DNA of 64,000 nt from Paracoccus litorisediminis (GCF_009711205.1 NZ_WMIG01000001.1:682001-746000); one strand, 5' to 3'; counted from the stretch's first letter, positions 39,642 to 49,198 are shown. The notes: a model not told the origin generated them from the sequence alone. A program made the numbers and translations.

Positions 39642-40139
39642 ATGCCTTACCAATGGCAAAACATGGCCCCGGAGCGATCCGGGGCCATTTTTCGTCTGGA
39701 GGTCTGGCCCTATCGGTCCCTGCCCCGACGGGGTTTCGTCTGGGTGATCGCGCTGACCGCCGCCGGGCTGGCGCTGCCGCTGCTGGCCCTGCTGGGAACG
39801 CCGGAACTATGGGGGTTGCTGCCCTTTGCCGGTCTGGCGGTCTGGGGGCTGTGGCATGCCATAAGCCGCAGCTATCGCGACGCGGGCATGCGAGAGGTCA
39901 TGTTGCTTGATCGGGGCAATCTGACCCTGACGCGTTCCGACCCCGGCAGGCCGGATCGGGTCTGGCAGACCAATCCCTATTGGGTCCGCGTGGCTTTACG
40001 CCATAACGGCCCGGTCGAGGACTACCTTGTCCTGACCGACGGCAAGCGCGAGATCGAATTGGGGGCGTTCCTGTCACCCGAGGAACGCCAAAGCCTGCAT
40101 GCCGAGCTGGAAAGGCGCCTAGAGACGCTGCGAGGATGA
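39642..40139 (+). CDS. DUF2244 domain protein
   Basis: Protein of 165 residues with two adjacent membrane helices (about residues 32-75) and a basic cytoplasmic C-terminal domain; IFRLEVWPYRSLP and WQTNPYWVRVALR are DUF2244 hallmarks. Genes of this family often follow cytochrome oxidase genes in alphaproteobacteria, but function is unknown. The start is uncertain: ATG 39642, or ATG 39663, which lies on the first base of a strong terminator hairpin. It overlaps the 3' end of the convergent PACE gene by 21 bases. Confidence 0.85.
   Translation: MPYQWQNMAPERSGAIFRLEVWPYRSLPRRGFVWVIALTAAGLALPLLALLGTPELWGLLPFAGLAVWGLWHAISRSYRDAGMREVMLLDRGNLTLTRSDPGRPDRVWQTNPYWVRVALRHNGPVEDYLVLTDGKREIELGAFLSPEERQSLHAELERRLETLRG
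39663..39692 (+). terminator. Rho-independent terminator after ctaD, inside the DUF2244 gene
   Basis: ATGGCCCCGGA and TCCGGGGCCAT make a perfect 11-bp stem closed by GCGA and followed by a run of five Ts. It lies 28 bases after the ctaD stop but within the first codons of the DUF2244 frame, where it encodes APERSGAIF. Confidence 0.88.
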
Positions 40140-40562
40140 GGCCGTCTGCCATTCCGGCAGCGGAAAGATCCGGTCATAGGCCCAGTTAAACACGAAGGCA
40201 TAGACCATGTAGAAGACCGCGAACGAGATATCCATCACCAGCGCCTGCCAGAACGTGACGCCCAGATACCACATGACAAAGGGCAGCAGCATCAGCAGCA
40301 GACCCGCCTCGAACAGGACCGCGTGAAAGATGCGGACCACGCCGCTTTTCAGCGTCGTTCCGGTGAAACGCTGCAAGATCACGTCGAAGACGTAGTTATA
40401 GATGAAATTCCACGTCGTCGCGATGGTGGCACCGACCAGCGCGACCACGCCCATCTCATGCACCGGCATGTGAAAAAGCAACGCGCCCAGCGGCGTGGCG
40501 ATAAGCAGGCCAAGAATTTCAAAGCTGAGTGCGTGACGAATGCGATCGCCGACCTTGCGCAT
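40119..40562 (-). CDS. PACE family efflux transporter (bacterial transmembrane pair)
   Basis: Small membrane protein of 147 residues with two tandem transmembrane pairs; the repeat cores are RIRHALSFEILGLL and RIFHAVLFEAGLLL, and NFIYNYVFD and NWAYDRIF close the two halves. This is the layout of proteobacterial antimicrobial compound efflux proteins, related to the chlorhexidine exporter AceI. GGAGG precedes the second of two adjacent ATGs by 5 bases, so I chose 40562 (40565 is the alternative). The substrate is unknown. Confidence 0.9.
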   Translation of the reverse strand: MRKVGDRIRHALSFEILGLLIATPLGALLFHMPVHEMGVVALVGATIATTWNFIYNYVFDVILQRFTGTTLKSGVVRIFHAVLFEAGLLLMLLPFVMWYLGVTFWQALVMDISFAVFYMVYAFVFNWAYDRIFPLPEWQTASSSQRL

Positions 40563-40705
40563 CATGACCTCCGGAAATCTCGGGTCGTCCCGAACAAAAA
40601 CAGCCCGGTGAACGGGGGAGGTCGTCCTCGCTTGCGTTGGACCTATACCGCGTCTTTCAACGGGTCAACCAAGCCCCGGCGCATAGCCGACCCGCATGTG
40701 GCGCA

Positions 40706-40731
40706 AAAGGCCCGCTTGCGGGCGGGCCTTT
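40706..40731 (-). terminator. Terminator after the DMGDH-type dehydrogenase
   Basis: Perfect 10-bp stem AAAGGCCCGC/GCGGGCCTTT with a 6-base loop. On the minus strand it lies 9 bases past the stop at 40740 and ends in TTTTGC. Confidence 0.8.
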
Positions 40732-40739
40732 GCATCAGG

Positions 40740-43229
40740 TCAGCCGTCGATGCGGATCACCTTGTTTTCCGGGTCATAGGGACTGTCCTCGGTCACCACC
40801 GCGTCCCATAGCTGAAGCTGCATCCGCACCTTCAGCTTCGTCCCCGGCTGGGCCAGATCGGGGCGGACATAGCCCATGCCGATCTGCTTGCCGAAAGCCG
40901 CCGAATACCCGCCCGAGGTCAGCCGCCCGACGCGGGTGCCGTCCAGGAACAGCCCCTCGCGGCCCCAGGGATCGGCGTCGTCCGGCCCGTCGATCAGCAG
41001 GGTCACGCATTTGCTGCGAATGCCCTTGTCCAGCATCGCCTGCTTGCCACGGAAGTCCTTGTCCAGATCGACGAAGCGGTCCAGCCCGGCTTCAAGCGGC
41101 GTGGCGTCTCGGCCCAGTTCGGTGCCAAAGGCGCGATAGGATTTCTCTTGTCGCAGCCAGTTCTGCGCCCGCGCGCCGACCAGCTTCAGCCCGTGTTTCT
41201 CACCAGCCTTCAGCAACAGGTCCCACAGGTAGCGGCCAAACTCGATCGGGTAATGCAGCTCCCAACCCAGCTCGCCGGTATAGGCGACACGAATGGCGCG
41301 GACCGGGCACATGCCCAGTTCGATATTGCGCATCGTCAGCCACGGGAAGCGCTTGTTGCCAAGGACGGTCGCCGGATCGGCGTCGCGAACAATCTCCTGC
41401 AGGATCTTGCGGCTGTTCGGCCCGGCAATGGCATAGACGCCCCATTGCGTGGTGATGTCCTGCACGATCACCTGCCCGAATGCGACGCGCTTCTCCTCGG
41501 CCAGCTTTCGCAGGTTGTCCGAGTCGTAATCCGTCCATGCCCCCGCCGAGATCAGATAGTAGTCATCCTCGGCCAGCCGGACGATGGTGTATTCGGTGCG
41601 CGTGGTGCCGGTCTCGGTCAGGGCATAGGTCAGGTTGATGCGCCCGACCTTGGGCAGCTTGTTGGTGGTGAACCAGTCAAGGAAAGCCGTCGCGCCGGGA
41701 CCGGTCACGCGATGCTTGGCAAAGGCGCTGGCATCGATCAGGCCGGCGGTCTGGCGGATCGCCTCGGCCTCGGCTTTCGCAAATTGCCACCAGCCACCGC
41801 GACGGAAGCTGCGCGCGGCATGGTCGTCGAAACCGGCGGGGGCGTAATAGTTCGGGCGCTCCCAGCCATTCACCTGCCCCATCTGCGCGCCTGCCGCGAT
41901 CTGGCGATCATAGGCAGGGGCGGTGCGCAGCGGGCGGCAGGCTTCGCGTTCCTCATCGGGATGGTGCAGGACGAAGACATGCTCATAGCATTCCTCGTTC
42001 TTTTTCGCGGCATATTCGGTGGTCGTCCAACCGCCAAAGCGGCGCGGGTCAAGGGCGGCCATGTCGATCTCGGCCTCGCCCGCCGTCATCATCTGGGCAA
42101 GGTAATGGCCGACACCGCCAGCGGCGGTGATGCCAAAGCTGAAGCCCTCGGCCAGCCACATGTTGCGCAGGCCGGGTGCCGGACCGACCAGCGGGTTGCC
42201 GTCCGGCGTGTAGCAGATCGGGCCGTTGAAATCGTCCTTCAGACCCACCGTCTCCGAGGTCGGAATCCGGTGGATCATCGACATGTATTCTTCCTCGATC
42301 CGCTCCAGATCCAGCGGGAACAGATCGGCGCGGAAGCTTTCGGGCACGTCATACAGGAAGCGCGCCGGGGCGTTGCGTTCATAGGGGCCAAGGATCCAGC
42401 CGCCGCGCTCCTCGCGCACATACCATTTTGCATCGGCATCGCGCAGGACCGGATGTTCCGGATTGCCTGCCGCGCGCCATGCGGCCAGCGCCGGGTCGGG
42501 CTCGGTCACGATATACTGGTGTTCCACGGGAATCGCCGGGATCTTGATGCCCAGCAGTCGCGCCGTGCGCTGCGCGTGGTTGCCGGTCGCGGTCACGACA
42601 TGTTCGGCATGGATTTCGAACACCTCGCCCGAGGGGATCAGGTTGCCGCCTTTTTCCACCATGCGCTCGCAGGTGACGATCCATTCGTCACCGGTCCACA
42701 GATAGCCGTTGACCTGAATCCGCCGCTCGATCCGCGCGCCAGCCATGCGCGCGCCCTTGGCCATCGCCTGCGTCACGTCGGCAGGGTTGATATAGCCGTC
42801 GGTCGGGTGGAACAGCGCGCCTTTCAGATCCTCGGTGCGGACCAGCGGCCAGCGCTCCTTGATCTGCGCGGGTGTCAGAAATTCATGCTCGACCCCGATG
42901 GTCTCGGCGGTGGCAGAATACAGTTGGTATTCGTCCATCCGCGCGTCGGTCTGGGCCATGCGCAGGTTGCCGCAGCGGGTAAAACCGGCATTCAGCCCGG
43001 TCTCGGCCTCAAGCCCGGCATAAAGCTTGACCGAGTAGTCGTGGATATGGCCGGTCGCATAGCCCATGTTGAACAAGGGCAGCAGCCCCGCCGCATGCCA
43101 TGTCGAGCCCGCGGTCAGTTCATCGCGCTCAACCAGCATGGTGTCCCAGCCAGCGCGCGCCAGATGCAACGCGATCCCGCAGCCGACCGCGCCGCCTCCG
43201 ACCACCAGAGCCTTCACATGGGTATTCAT
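40740..43229 (-). CDS. FAD-dependent dehydrogenase with aminomethyltransferase domain (dimethylglycine/sarcosine dehydrogenase type)
   Basis: Protein of 829 residues. The N-terminal half is a DAO-type flavoprotein with the dinucleotide motif VVGGGAVGCGIA and GSTWHAAGLLP, whose His is the covalent FAD site in this family. The C-terminal half (from about residue 440) is a GCV_T-like tetrahydrofolate-binding domain with RVAYTGELGWELHYP. Such enzymes demethylate dimethylglycine, sarcosine or related amines and pass the methylene group to folate. The true substrate is not shown. The ATG at 43229 is chosen because the Rossmann motif follows at once. No glycine betaine genes adjoin. Confidence 0.9.
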   Translation of the reverse strand: MNTHVKALVVGGGAVGCGIALHLARAGWDTMLVERDELTAGSTWHAAGLLPLFNMGYATGHIHDYSVKLYAGLEAETGLNAGFTRCGNLRMAQTDARMDEYQLYSATAETIGVEHEFLTPAQIKERWPLVRTEDLKGALFHPTDGYINPADVTQAMAKGARMAGARIERRIQVNGYLWTGDEWIVTCERMVEKGGNLIPSGEVFEIHAEHVVTATGNHAQRTARLLGIKIPAIPVEHQYIVTEPDPALAAWRAAGNPEHPVLRDADAKWYVREERGGWILGPYERNAPARFLYDVPESFRADLFPLDLERIEEEYMSMIHRIPTSETVGLKDDFNGPICYTPDGNPLVGPAPGLRNMWLAEGFSFGITAAGGVGHYLAQMMTAGEAEIDMAALDPRRFGGWTTTEYAAKKNEECYEHVFVLHHPDEEREACRPLRTAPAYDRQIAAGAQMGQVNGWERPNYYAPAGFDDHAARSFRRGGWWQFAKAEAEAIRQTAGLIDASAFAKHRVTGPGATAFLDWFTTNKLPKVGRINLTYALTETGTTRTEYTIVRLAEDDYYLISAGAWTDYDSDNLRKLAEEKRVAFGQVIVQDITTQWGVYAIAGPNSRKILQEIVRDADPATVLGNKRFPWLTMRNIELGMCPVRAIRVAYTGELGWELHYPIEFGRYLWDLLLKAGEKHGLKLVGARAQNWLRQEKSYRAFGTELGRDATPLEAGLDRFVDLDKDFRGKQAMLDKGIRSKCVTLLIDGPDDADPWGREGLFLDGTRVGRLTSGGYSAAFGKQIGMGYVRPDLAQPGTKLKVRMQLQLWDAVVTEDSPYDPENKVIRIDG

Positions 43230-43376
43230 GGCCAGCATTCCTTTCGCGCGCGAGCTTCCCTGACCGAGTTGTGACAGAGCGCGCGGCCTGACCGGCATGA
43301 CGCCCGCGACATTCTGTCGCCGAAAAACGACATGACGCAAATCAGCGACGGAACGGACGCAAACGCCGCGCGCGCC

Positions 43377-44378
43377 CTAGACCATATTGGGCAGGACCAG
43401 ATCCGGTGGCCGGTGGCCGTCGATGAAAGCCTTGATATTGATGATGACCTTTTCGCCCATCTCGATACGCCCCTCGACCGTGGCCGAGCCCATATGCGGC
43501 AGCAGCACGACATTGGGCAGCGCCCGCAGGCGCGGGTTGATGTCATGGCCGTGTTCGAACACATCAAGGCCTGCACCCGCGATTTCGCCGGCGCGCAGCA
43601 TCCGGGTCAGGGCGTTTTCGTCGATCACCTCGCCGCGCGAGGTGTTCACCACCACCGCCGTCGGTTTCATCAGCTTCAGACGGCGGGCATTCAGCAAATG
43701 AAAGGTCGCCGGCGTATGGGGCGCATTCACGCTGACGATATCCACGCGCGCCAGCATCTGGTCGAGACTTTCCCACCATGTCGCTTCCAGCGCGGATTCG
43801 ACCTCGGGGCGCAGGCGGTGGCGGTTGTGGTAATGCACACCCATGCCAAAAGCCCGCGCGCGGCGGGCCACCGCCTGACCGATCCGGCCCATGCCAAGGA
43901 TGCCCAGCTGCCTGCCGCCGATGCGCCCGCCCAGATGGTTGGTCGGCGACCAGCCCTGCCAGCTGCCCTCCTGCATCTCGGCCATGCCCTCGGGCAGACG
44001 GCGGGTCACGGCCAGGATCAGCGCCATGGTCATGTCGGCGGTGTCCTCGGTCACCACACCCGGCGTGTTCGAGACCGAGATCCCGCGCGCACAGGCCGCC
44101 CTCACGTCAAGGTGATCGACGCCCGCGCCGTAATTCGCGATCAGTTTCAGCCGGTCGCCGACATCCGCCAGCATCTCGGCGTCGATGCGATCGGTGACGC
44201 AGGGCACGAAAATATCGCAATCCTGCATGGCGGCCAGCAGTTCCTCGCGGGAAAGCTTGCGATCCTCGTCGCTCAGGACGACATGGAACAGTTCGGCCAT
44301 CCGCGTTTCGACCAGTTCGGGCAGACGGCGGGTCACGAAGACCTTCAGCCGCGCATCGGCCGGGCCTGTGGCTGGCAT
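43377..44378 (-). CDS. D-2-hydroxyacid dehydrogenase (glyoxylate/hydroxypyruvate reductase-like)
   Basis: NAD(P)-dependent reductase of 333 residues with cofactor motif GILGMGRIGQAVARRA and the catalytic Arg (VNTSRGEVIDE), Glu and His (LLPHMGSAT) of the D-hydroxyacid dehydrogenase family. ANYGAGVDHLDV and the VVTEDTADMTMALIL segment are closest to the glyoxylate reductase branch; substrate assignment stays tentative. It stands 147 bases downstream of the divergent-looking but same-strand dehydrogenase start region and is transcribed before it. Confidence 0.88.
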   Translation of the reverse strand: MPATGPADARLKVFVTRRLPELVETRMAELFHVVLSDEDRKLSREELLAAMQDCDIFVPCVTDRIDAEMLADVGDRLKLIANYGAGVDHLDVRAACARGISVSNTPGVVTEDTADMTMALILAVTRRLPEGMAEMQEGSWQGWSPTNHLGGRIGGRQLGILGMGRIGQAVARRARAFGMGVHYHNRHRLRPEVESALEATWWESLDQMLARVDIVSVNAPHTPATFHLLNARRLKLMKPTAVVVNTSRGEVIDENALTRMLRAGEIAGAGLDVFEHGHDINPRLRALPNVVLLPHMGSATVEGRIEMGEKVIINIKAFIDGHRPPDLVLPNMV

Positions 44379-44489
44379 GGCTCTTCTCTCCCCCTCGTGG
44401 CCCTTGCTGTCTTCCCAAGCCGGGCCTCATTTGGCAAAGTGCCTGCGTCGAGGGGCGGGCACAAGACCCCGGAAGAACAGGACGGGCAG

Positions 44490-45092
44490 ATGAATCACAG
44501 AATGGTTCTGGCGGGCCTTGCGGCTCTGGCACTGGGTGTCGGATTGGCCACAGGGGTTCAGGCACAGGCCACCGATCCGGGCGAGAATCTGGATGCGCAG
44601 CAGATCCCCGAAGTCTCTGCCGATGCCGAGATCAGCCGCCATGCCGAAGGACAGCGCGACCCGCATCGAGGCTCTGTCACCAACCTGCCCCTGCCCCGCT
44701 ATGTCAGCCTGAAAGGCGGAGAGGGCAATGCACGCCGCGGTCCCAGCCTGTCACATCGCATCGACTGGGTGTTCCGCCATGCCGGGATGCCGCTGCGGGT
44801 GGTCGCGGAATTCGGCCATTGGCGCCGGGTCGAGGATCAGGACGGCGCGGGCGGCTGGGTGCATTATTCGCTTCTGTCAGGGGTCCGGACGGCGATCGTG
44901 CGCAAGGACATGCTTGAACTGCTGGCCAAGCCCGACGAACGCGCCGATGTCGTCGCCCGTGCCGAAGCCGGGGCCATCGTGCGCCTGCACGAATGCAACC
45001 CCGAATGGTGCCGCGTTTCGGGCGGTGGGGAAAAGGGCTGGGTGCCCAAATCCACGATCTGGGGCGTCGACGCGGACGAAACCCGCGAGTGA
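44490..45092 (+). CDS. Secreted SH3-domain protein
   Basis: Exported protein of 200 residues with a signal peptide (residues 1-26, ending GVQAQA) and two SH3-like repeats: about residues 65-125 (LPRYVSLKGGEGNARRGPS, then FGHWRRVEDQDGAGGWVH) and about 130-190 (LAKPDERADVVARAEAG, then NPEWCRVSGGGEKGWV). This matches the COG3807-type periplasmic SH3 proteins of alphaproteobacteria, thought to bind cell wall or peptides; the function is not established. AGGACGG stands before the ATG at 44490. Confidence 0.88.
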   Translation: MNHRMVLAGLAALALGVGLATGVQAQATDPGENLDAQQIPEVSADAEISRHAEGQRDPHRGSVTNLPLPRYVSLKGGEGNARRGPSLSHRIDWVFRHAGMPLRVVAEFGHWRRVEDQDGAGGWVHYSLLSGVRTAIVRKDMLELLAKPDERADVVARAEAGAIVRLHECNPEWCRVSGGGEKGWVPKSTIWGVDADETRE

Positions 45093-45144
45093 TACCGCGC
45101 CCGATGCGGGCCGCCCCATGGGCGACCCGTGCCGGACGACGATC

Positions 45145-45582
45145 CTACATGGACTGACCGATCAGCGAGCTGGAGCTGGCCGAGGCCTTCATGCACTGGA
45201 AGTAGGTCAGCGTGATCGAATCCTCGGTCATGCGCAGCGTGCCGTCGGGCAGCGTCTGCAGATCGACCACCCGGTTGCCGGCTGCAGGCGAGCCTTCGCA
45301 GGACAGGGTGACGCGGGTCTTGCCAATTTCCTGAGTCGAGCCGGTAGCGGTGCAGGTCGCAGCAGGGAACCTGAACTTGTTGCCGTCGATCACCAGGCTC
45401 TTGTCGCTGGTCACGTTATCGCATTGCGACTTCAACAGATTATAGGTGCCGTTCAGCGCGCTCGACTGTGCCACCGGACCAGGGGTCGGTTCGGGCTTGA
45501 CGGGAGCGACCTGATCGCAGGCGGCAAGGCCCACCAAGGTTGCGGCAGCGGCGAAGGCAAAGAGCAGCGTGGTCCGTGTCAT
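45145..45582 (-). CDS. Predicted lipoprotein of unknown function
   Basis: 145 residues with a lipoprotein signal ending LAAC (lipidated Cys22), a short Pro-rich spacer, then a compact domain with five cysteines beyond the lipidated one (SQCDN, ATCTA, LSCEG, YFQCM among them). I do not recognise the domain. Expected location is the periplasm, membrane-anchored. It starts 18 bases after the M3 peptidase stop, so the two are probably co-transcribed. Confidence 0.82.
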   Translation of the reverse strand: MTRTTLLFAFAAAATLVGLAACDQVAPVKPEPTPGPVAQSSALNGTYNLLKSQCDNVTSDKSLVIDGNKFRFPAATCTATGSTQEIGKTRVTLSCEGSPAAGNRVVDLQTLPDGTLRMTEDSITLTYFQCMKASASSSSLIGQSM

Positions 45583-45600
45583 CTCGTTTCTCCCGTTGAA

Positions 45601-47637
45601 TCATGAGGCAACCTCAATAAGGTCGCGTCCTTTCAACAAAGCGTGAACCCCCGGTTTTCGTTCCCTGAATTTCAACCAAAGTTCATCAGCGGGCAGAGAA
45701 TCCCCCTTCGAAAGGATCCATTCCTCAAGTTTCCGGGCGGTTTCGGGGTCAAAGGCATCGCCTTTTTCCATGAAGGCCTCAAAGGCATCGGCATCCATGA
45801 CCTCGGACCACATGTAGCTGTAATAGCCCGCCGAATAACCATCGCCCGAAAAGACATGCGCGAAATGCGGCGTCGCATGGCGCATCGGGATGGCGGCAGG
45901 CGCACCCAGTTCCTTCAGGATCTCGACCTGACGGGCCATCGGATCGGCCGGAGGCTGGCCGCGATGGAAATCCAGATCGACAAGCGCGCTGGCCAGATAT
46001 TCGGTCGTGGCAAAGCCGGAATCGGCATTGCGGGCGGCAAGGATGCGGTCGCGCAGGGCGGCGGGCAGCGGCTCTCCGGTTTCGGCATGGCGGGCATGGC
46101 GGTCCAGCACCTCGGGCTGTTCCAGCCAATGCTCGAACAACTGACTGGGCAGTTCGACGAAATCCCGCGCCACGGACGTGCCCGAAATCGAGGGCCAGCC
46201 GACATCCGACAGGATGTGATGCAGCGCATGGCCGAATTCGTGGAACAGCGTATGCGCATCATCCCATGACAGATAGGCGGGCGCGCCGGGCTGCTCGGGC
46301 GGGGTGAAGTTGCAGACGTTGACGACAATGGGACGCTGCCCCTTGCCGATATGGTGCTGCTGCTGCAACGACGAACACCACGCCCCCGAGCGTTTGCTGG
46401 GCCGGGCAAAGAAATCGCCAAGGAACACCGCCATCTGGCGACCGTCACGGGTGATTTCCCATGCGCGGACATCGGGCGACCATAGCGGGGCCTGAAACTC
46501 GCGCATCTCCAGCCCGAACAGGCGGTTCGCGGTGTCGAACACCGCGCCGATCATCGCATCCAGCGTCAGGTAGGGCTTGACCGCGGCATCATCCAGATCA
46601 TGCAGGGCCTTGCGGCGGCGTTCGGCATAGAAGCGCCAGTCCCAGGGCTCCAGCGCGCCGTTGACGCCGTCATCGTTCAGCATGGTCTCAAGCTGGCGCC
46701 CATCGGCCTCAGCGCGGGATTTGGCGGGGTCCCAGACCTGACGCAGCAGCGCCTCGACATTCTCGGCGCTGCCGGCCATTTCCGGCTCGAGCTTGTAGCT
46801 GGCGAAATCGGCGTAACCCAGCAGTTGGGCGCGTTCGTGGCGCAGTTGCAGGATCTCGGCGGCGATGGGGCGGTTGTCGGTCTTGGCACCGCCTGCCCCC
46901 GAACCGTCGCCCCGTGCGGTCCATGCCCGCCATGCCAGTTCGCGCAGGGCGCGGTCGCCCGCATGTTCAAGGAAGGGCACGATCAGCGAGCGGTTCAGCG
47001 TCACGATCTGGCCCGAAAGCCCGCGTTCCTTGGCGGCGGCCCGCATCGCGCGCAGCAGCCAGTCAGGCAGGCCCGCCAGCCGGTCATCGGCGATGGCCAT
47101 GGTGAAGTCGCGCTCATCGGCCAGCACGTTCTGGGCGAAATCGGTGGACAGCACCGCAAGACGTTCACGGATCGCGGCCATGCGGTCGCGCGCCTCGCCG
47201 GTCAGACCGGCTCCCGAGCGGCGCAATCCGCGCAGGGTCAGTTCGGTCAGGCGGCGATCCTGCGGGGCAAGCGCGTCCTTCTCTTGCATCACGGCTTCGA
47301 CCCGGTCGAACAGGCGTGGGTCCATGCTGATCTTGGAGCCATGCGCCGCCAGACGGGGCGCGATCTGGCGCTGCAGATCCTCGCGCGCCGGGTTCGAATC
47401 GACACCAGCCAGCGTGTAGAAAACCGCGCAAAGCCGGTTCAGCGGATCCTCGGCGGTTTCCAGCGCGGCGACGGTGTTCTGAAAGCTGGGCGGTTCGGGG
47501 TTGGCGGCGATCGCCTCGACTGCCTCACCGGCCAGTTGCAGGCAGGTGTCAAAGGCGGGGGCGAAATCCTGATCCGAGATCAGGTCGAAACGCGGCAGAC
47601 CCAGCGTGCCGGTCCAGTTGGTCAGTTCGGGGTTCAT
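45601..47637 (-). CDS. M3 family zinc oligopeptidase (PrlC/Dcp-like)
   Basis: Cytoplasmic metallopeptidase of 678 residues that breaks down small peptides. The zinc site is HEFGH in TLFHEFGHALHHIL, with the second-site Glu in the GTSVARDFVELPSQ segment downstream, and the C-terminal YSAGYYSYMWSEVMDADAF is typical of the oligopeptidase A/Dcp family. Length is normal. The start ATG at 47637 follows GGAGGCC. No signal peptide. Confidence 0.95.
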   Translation of the reverse strand: MNPELTNWTGTLGLPRFDLISDQDFAPAFDTCLQLAGEAVEAIAANPEPPSFQNTVAALETAEDPLNRLCAVFYTLAGVDSNPAREDLQRQIAPRLAAHGSKISMDPRLFDRVEAVMQEKDALAPQDRRLTELTLRGLRRSGAGLTGEARDRMAAIRERLAVLSTDFAQNVLADERDFTMAIADDRLAGLPDWLLRAMRAAAKERGLSGQIVTLNRSLIVPFLEHAGDRALRELAWRAWTARGDGSGAGGAKTDNRPIAAEILQLRHERAQLLGYADFASYKLEPEMAGSAENVEALLRQVWDPAKSRAEADGRQLETMLNDDGVNGALEPWDWRFYAERRRKALHDLDDAAVKPYLTLDAMIGAVFDTANRLFGLEMREFQAPLWSPDVRAWEITRDGRQMAVFLGDFFARPSKRSGAWCSSLQQQHHIGKGQRPIVVNVCNFTPPEQPGAPAYLSWDDAHTLFHEFGHALHHILSDVGWPSISGTSVARDFVELPSQLFEHWLEQPEVLDRHARHAETGEPLPAALRDRILAARNADSGFATTEYLASALVDLDFHRGQPPADPMARQVEILKELGAPAAIPMRHATPHFAHVFSGDGYSAGYYSYMWSEVMDADAFEAFMEKGDAFDPETARKLEEWILSKGDSLPADELWLKFRERKPGVHALLKGRDLIEVAS

Positions 47638-47670
47638 GCGGGGCCTCCTGAATGGTTGCCCGCGAGTGTT

Positions 47671-48723
47671 TCACCCCTGAGGGAAATGTCCAGAGCCGCA
47701 GACCGGGCAATCGGCGCGGCGCGACAGTTTCATGGTGCGGTTTTCGCCCCACAGCCCGTCAAAGATCATCATCCGCCCGCGCAAAGGCTCACCCGCACCG
47801 GCGATGATCTTGATCGCCTCCAGCGCCATCATGCTGCCGATGACACCCGGCAATGGTCCGACCACGCCCGCCTCGGCGCAGGCGGGGGCCAGACCGGCGG
47901 CGGGGGCCTGTGGAAAGATGCAGCTCATGCAGGGCGCGCCGCGCTTGGGGTCCCAGACGGTGACCTGCCCCTCCCATTGCGCGATTGCGCCTGCGATCAG
48001 CGGCACACCCGCCGCGACACAGGCCGCATTGACCGCCTGTCGCGCGGCAAAAGTGTCGGTGCCGTCGATCACCAGATCATGTTCCGCGATCAGACCCGCA
48101 TCGGCATCCGCGATGCGACGATCCAGCGCGGTCACGGTGACATGGGGGTTCAGGGCGCGCATCGCCCCGGCGGCGGCCCCGGCCTTGGGCTGGCCATCAT
48201 CGCTGACGCGAAAGATCACCTGACGTTGCAGGTTCGAGATGCTGACCCGGTCGTCATCGGCGACGGTGATCCGCCCGACCCCAGCGGCGGCCAGATACAG
48301 GCAGACCGGCGCGCCCAGCCCCCCGGCCCCCACGATCAGCACCCGTGCCCGGCGCAAGGCCGCCTGACCGGGACCGCCCAGCTCGCGCAGGACGATATGG
48401 CGGGCATAGCGGTCAAGCTCGGCGTCAGACAGCGGACCGGCAGGGGTGGCGGCGGGTTTGGTCTCAGGCAAGGGGATCGCCTTTCTGTGCAGGTGGCGCA
48501 ATGCCATGCGGTAGGCCAGAACGATGGCGACAATGCCCCCGCCCAGCAGCCAGAGCCGCAGGTCGCCCCCGACCAGACGCGCCGCACCGGAACCCGGCGC
48601 GACGGCCAGCAGCAGGACGCTCGCCGCCCAAAGCAGGGCGACGATAGCCCAGCCGCGAACGGCAGGCCAGCCAAGGATGGCCCCCGCGGCAAGCACGGCA
48701 GCCATCGCAATCAGGATGAGCAT
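47671..48723 (-). CDS. Membrane-anchored HesA/MoeB/ThiF-type E1-like adenylyltransferase
   Basis: 350 residues. Residues 1-70 form three hydrophobic segments, an unusual addition to a normally soluble E1-like enzyme. The rest is a complete ThiF fold: nucleotide loop IVGAGGLGAPVCLYLA, VADDDRVSISNLQRQVIF with the arginine finger region, DGTDTFAARQAVN, and two CxxC pairs for zinc (PCMSC and CPVC). It should adenylate the C-terminus of a ThiS/MoaD-like sulfur carrier. The ATG at 48723 is 4 bases after dut. No sulfur-carrier gene is adjacent; moaC and moeA are 30 kb away. Confidence 0.9.
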   Translation of the reverse strand: MLILIAMAAVLAAGAILGWPAVRGWAIVALLWAASVLLLAVAPGSGAARLVGGDLRLWLLGGGIVAIVLAYRMALRHLHRKAIPLPETKPAATPAGPLSDAELDRYARHIVLRELGGPGQAALRRARVLIVGAGGLGAPVCLYLAAAGVGRITVADDDRVSISNLQRQVIFRVSDDGQPKAGAAAGAMRALNPHVTVTALDRRIADADAGLIAEHDLVIDGTDTFAARQAVNAACVAAGVPLIAGAIAQWEGQVTVWDPKRGAPCMSCIFPQAPAAGLAPACAEAGVVGPLPGVIGSMMALEAIKIIAGAGEPLRGRMMIFDGLWGENRTMKLSRRADCPVCGSGHFPQG

Positions 48724-48727
48724 GAAA

Positions 48728-49189
48728 TCAGGCCCGGCCGGTCGAGCCGAAACCGCCCGCGCCGCGAAGGGTTTCCTCAAGCGCCTCGGCCATCACGTAG
48801 CGCGCGCGGGTCACCGGCGCGACCACCGCCTGCGCGATGCGCTCACCATGCTGGATGGTGTAGGGCTGCTGGCCAAGGTTGATCATGATGACGCCCAACG
48901 GCCCGCGGTAATCGCTGTCGATCGTGCCGGGCGTATTGGGCAGGGTCACGCCATGCTTCAGCGCAAGGCTGGAGCGGGGGCGGATCTGCATTTCGAACCC
49001 TTCGGGGATCTGCACGCGCAGGCCCGTGGGCACGAGGCGGATCTGGCCGGGCTCAAGCACCAGCTCAACACCGCCCAGATCGGCCCGCAGGTCAGCGCCT
49101 GCGGAACCGGAGGTCTGGTATTCGGGCAAGGGCAGCGCCGTATCGGCGCCCGGTTCACGCAGAACCAGAATCGTCACATCCGCCGCCAT
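48728..49189 (-). CDS. dut: Deoxyuridine 5'-triphosphate nucleotidohydrolase
   Basis: Hydrolyses dUTP to keep uracil out of DNA. The 153-residue trimeric dUTPase has all five motifs, among them [40 protein letters not shown] and the C-terminal GGFGSTGR. Between infC and the E1-like gene, nearly without spacers. Confidence 0.97.
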   Translation of the reverse strand: MAADVTILVLREPGADTALPLPEYQTSGSAGADLRADLGGVELVLEPGQIRLVPTGLRVQIPEGFEMQIRPRSSLALKHGVTLPNTPGTIDSDYRGPLGVIMINLGQQPYTIQHGERIAQAVVAPVTRARYVMAEALEETLRGAGGFGSTGRA

Positions 49190-49198
49190 ATTCCTGCC

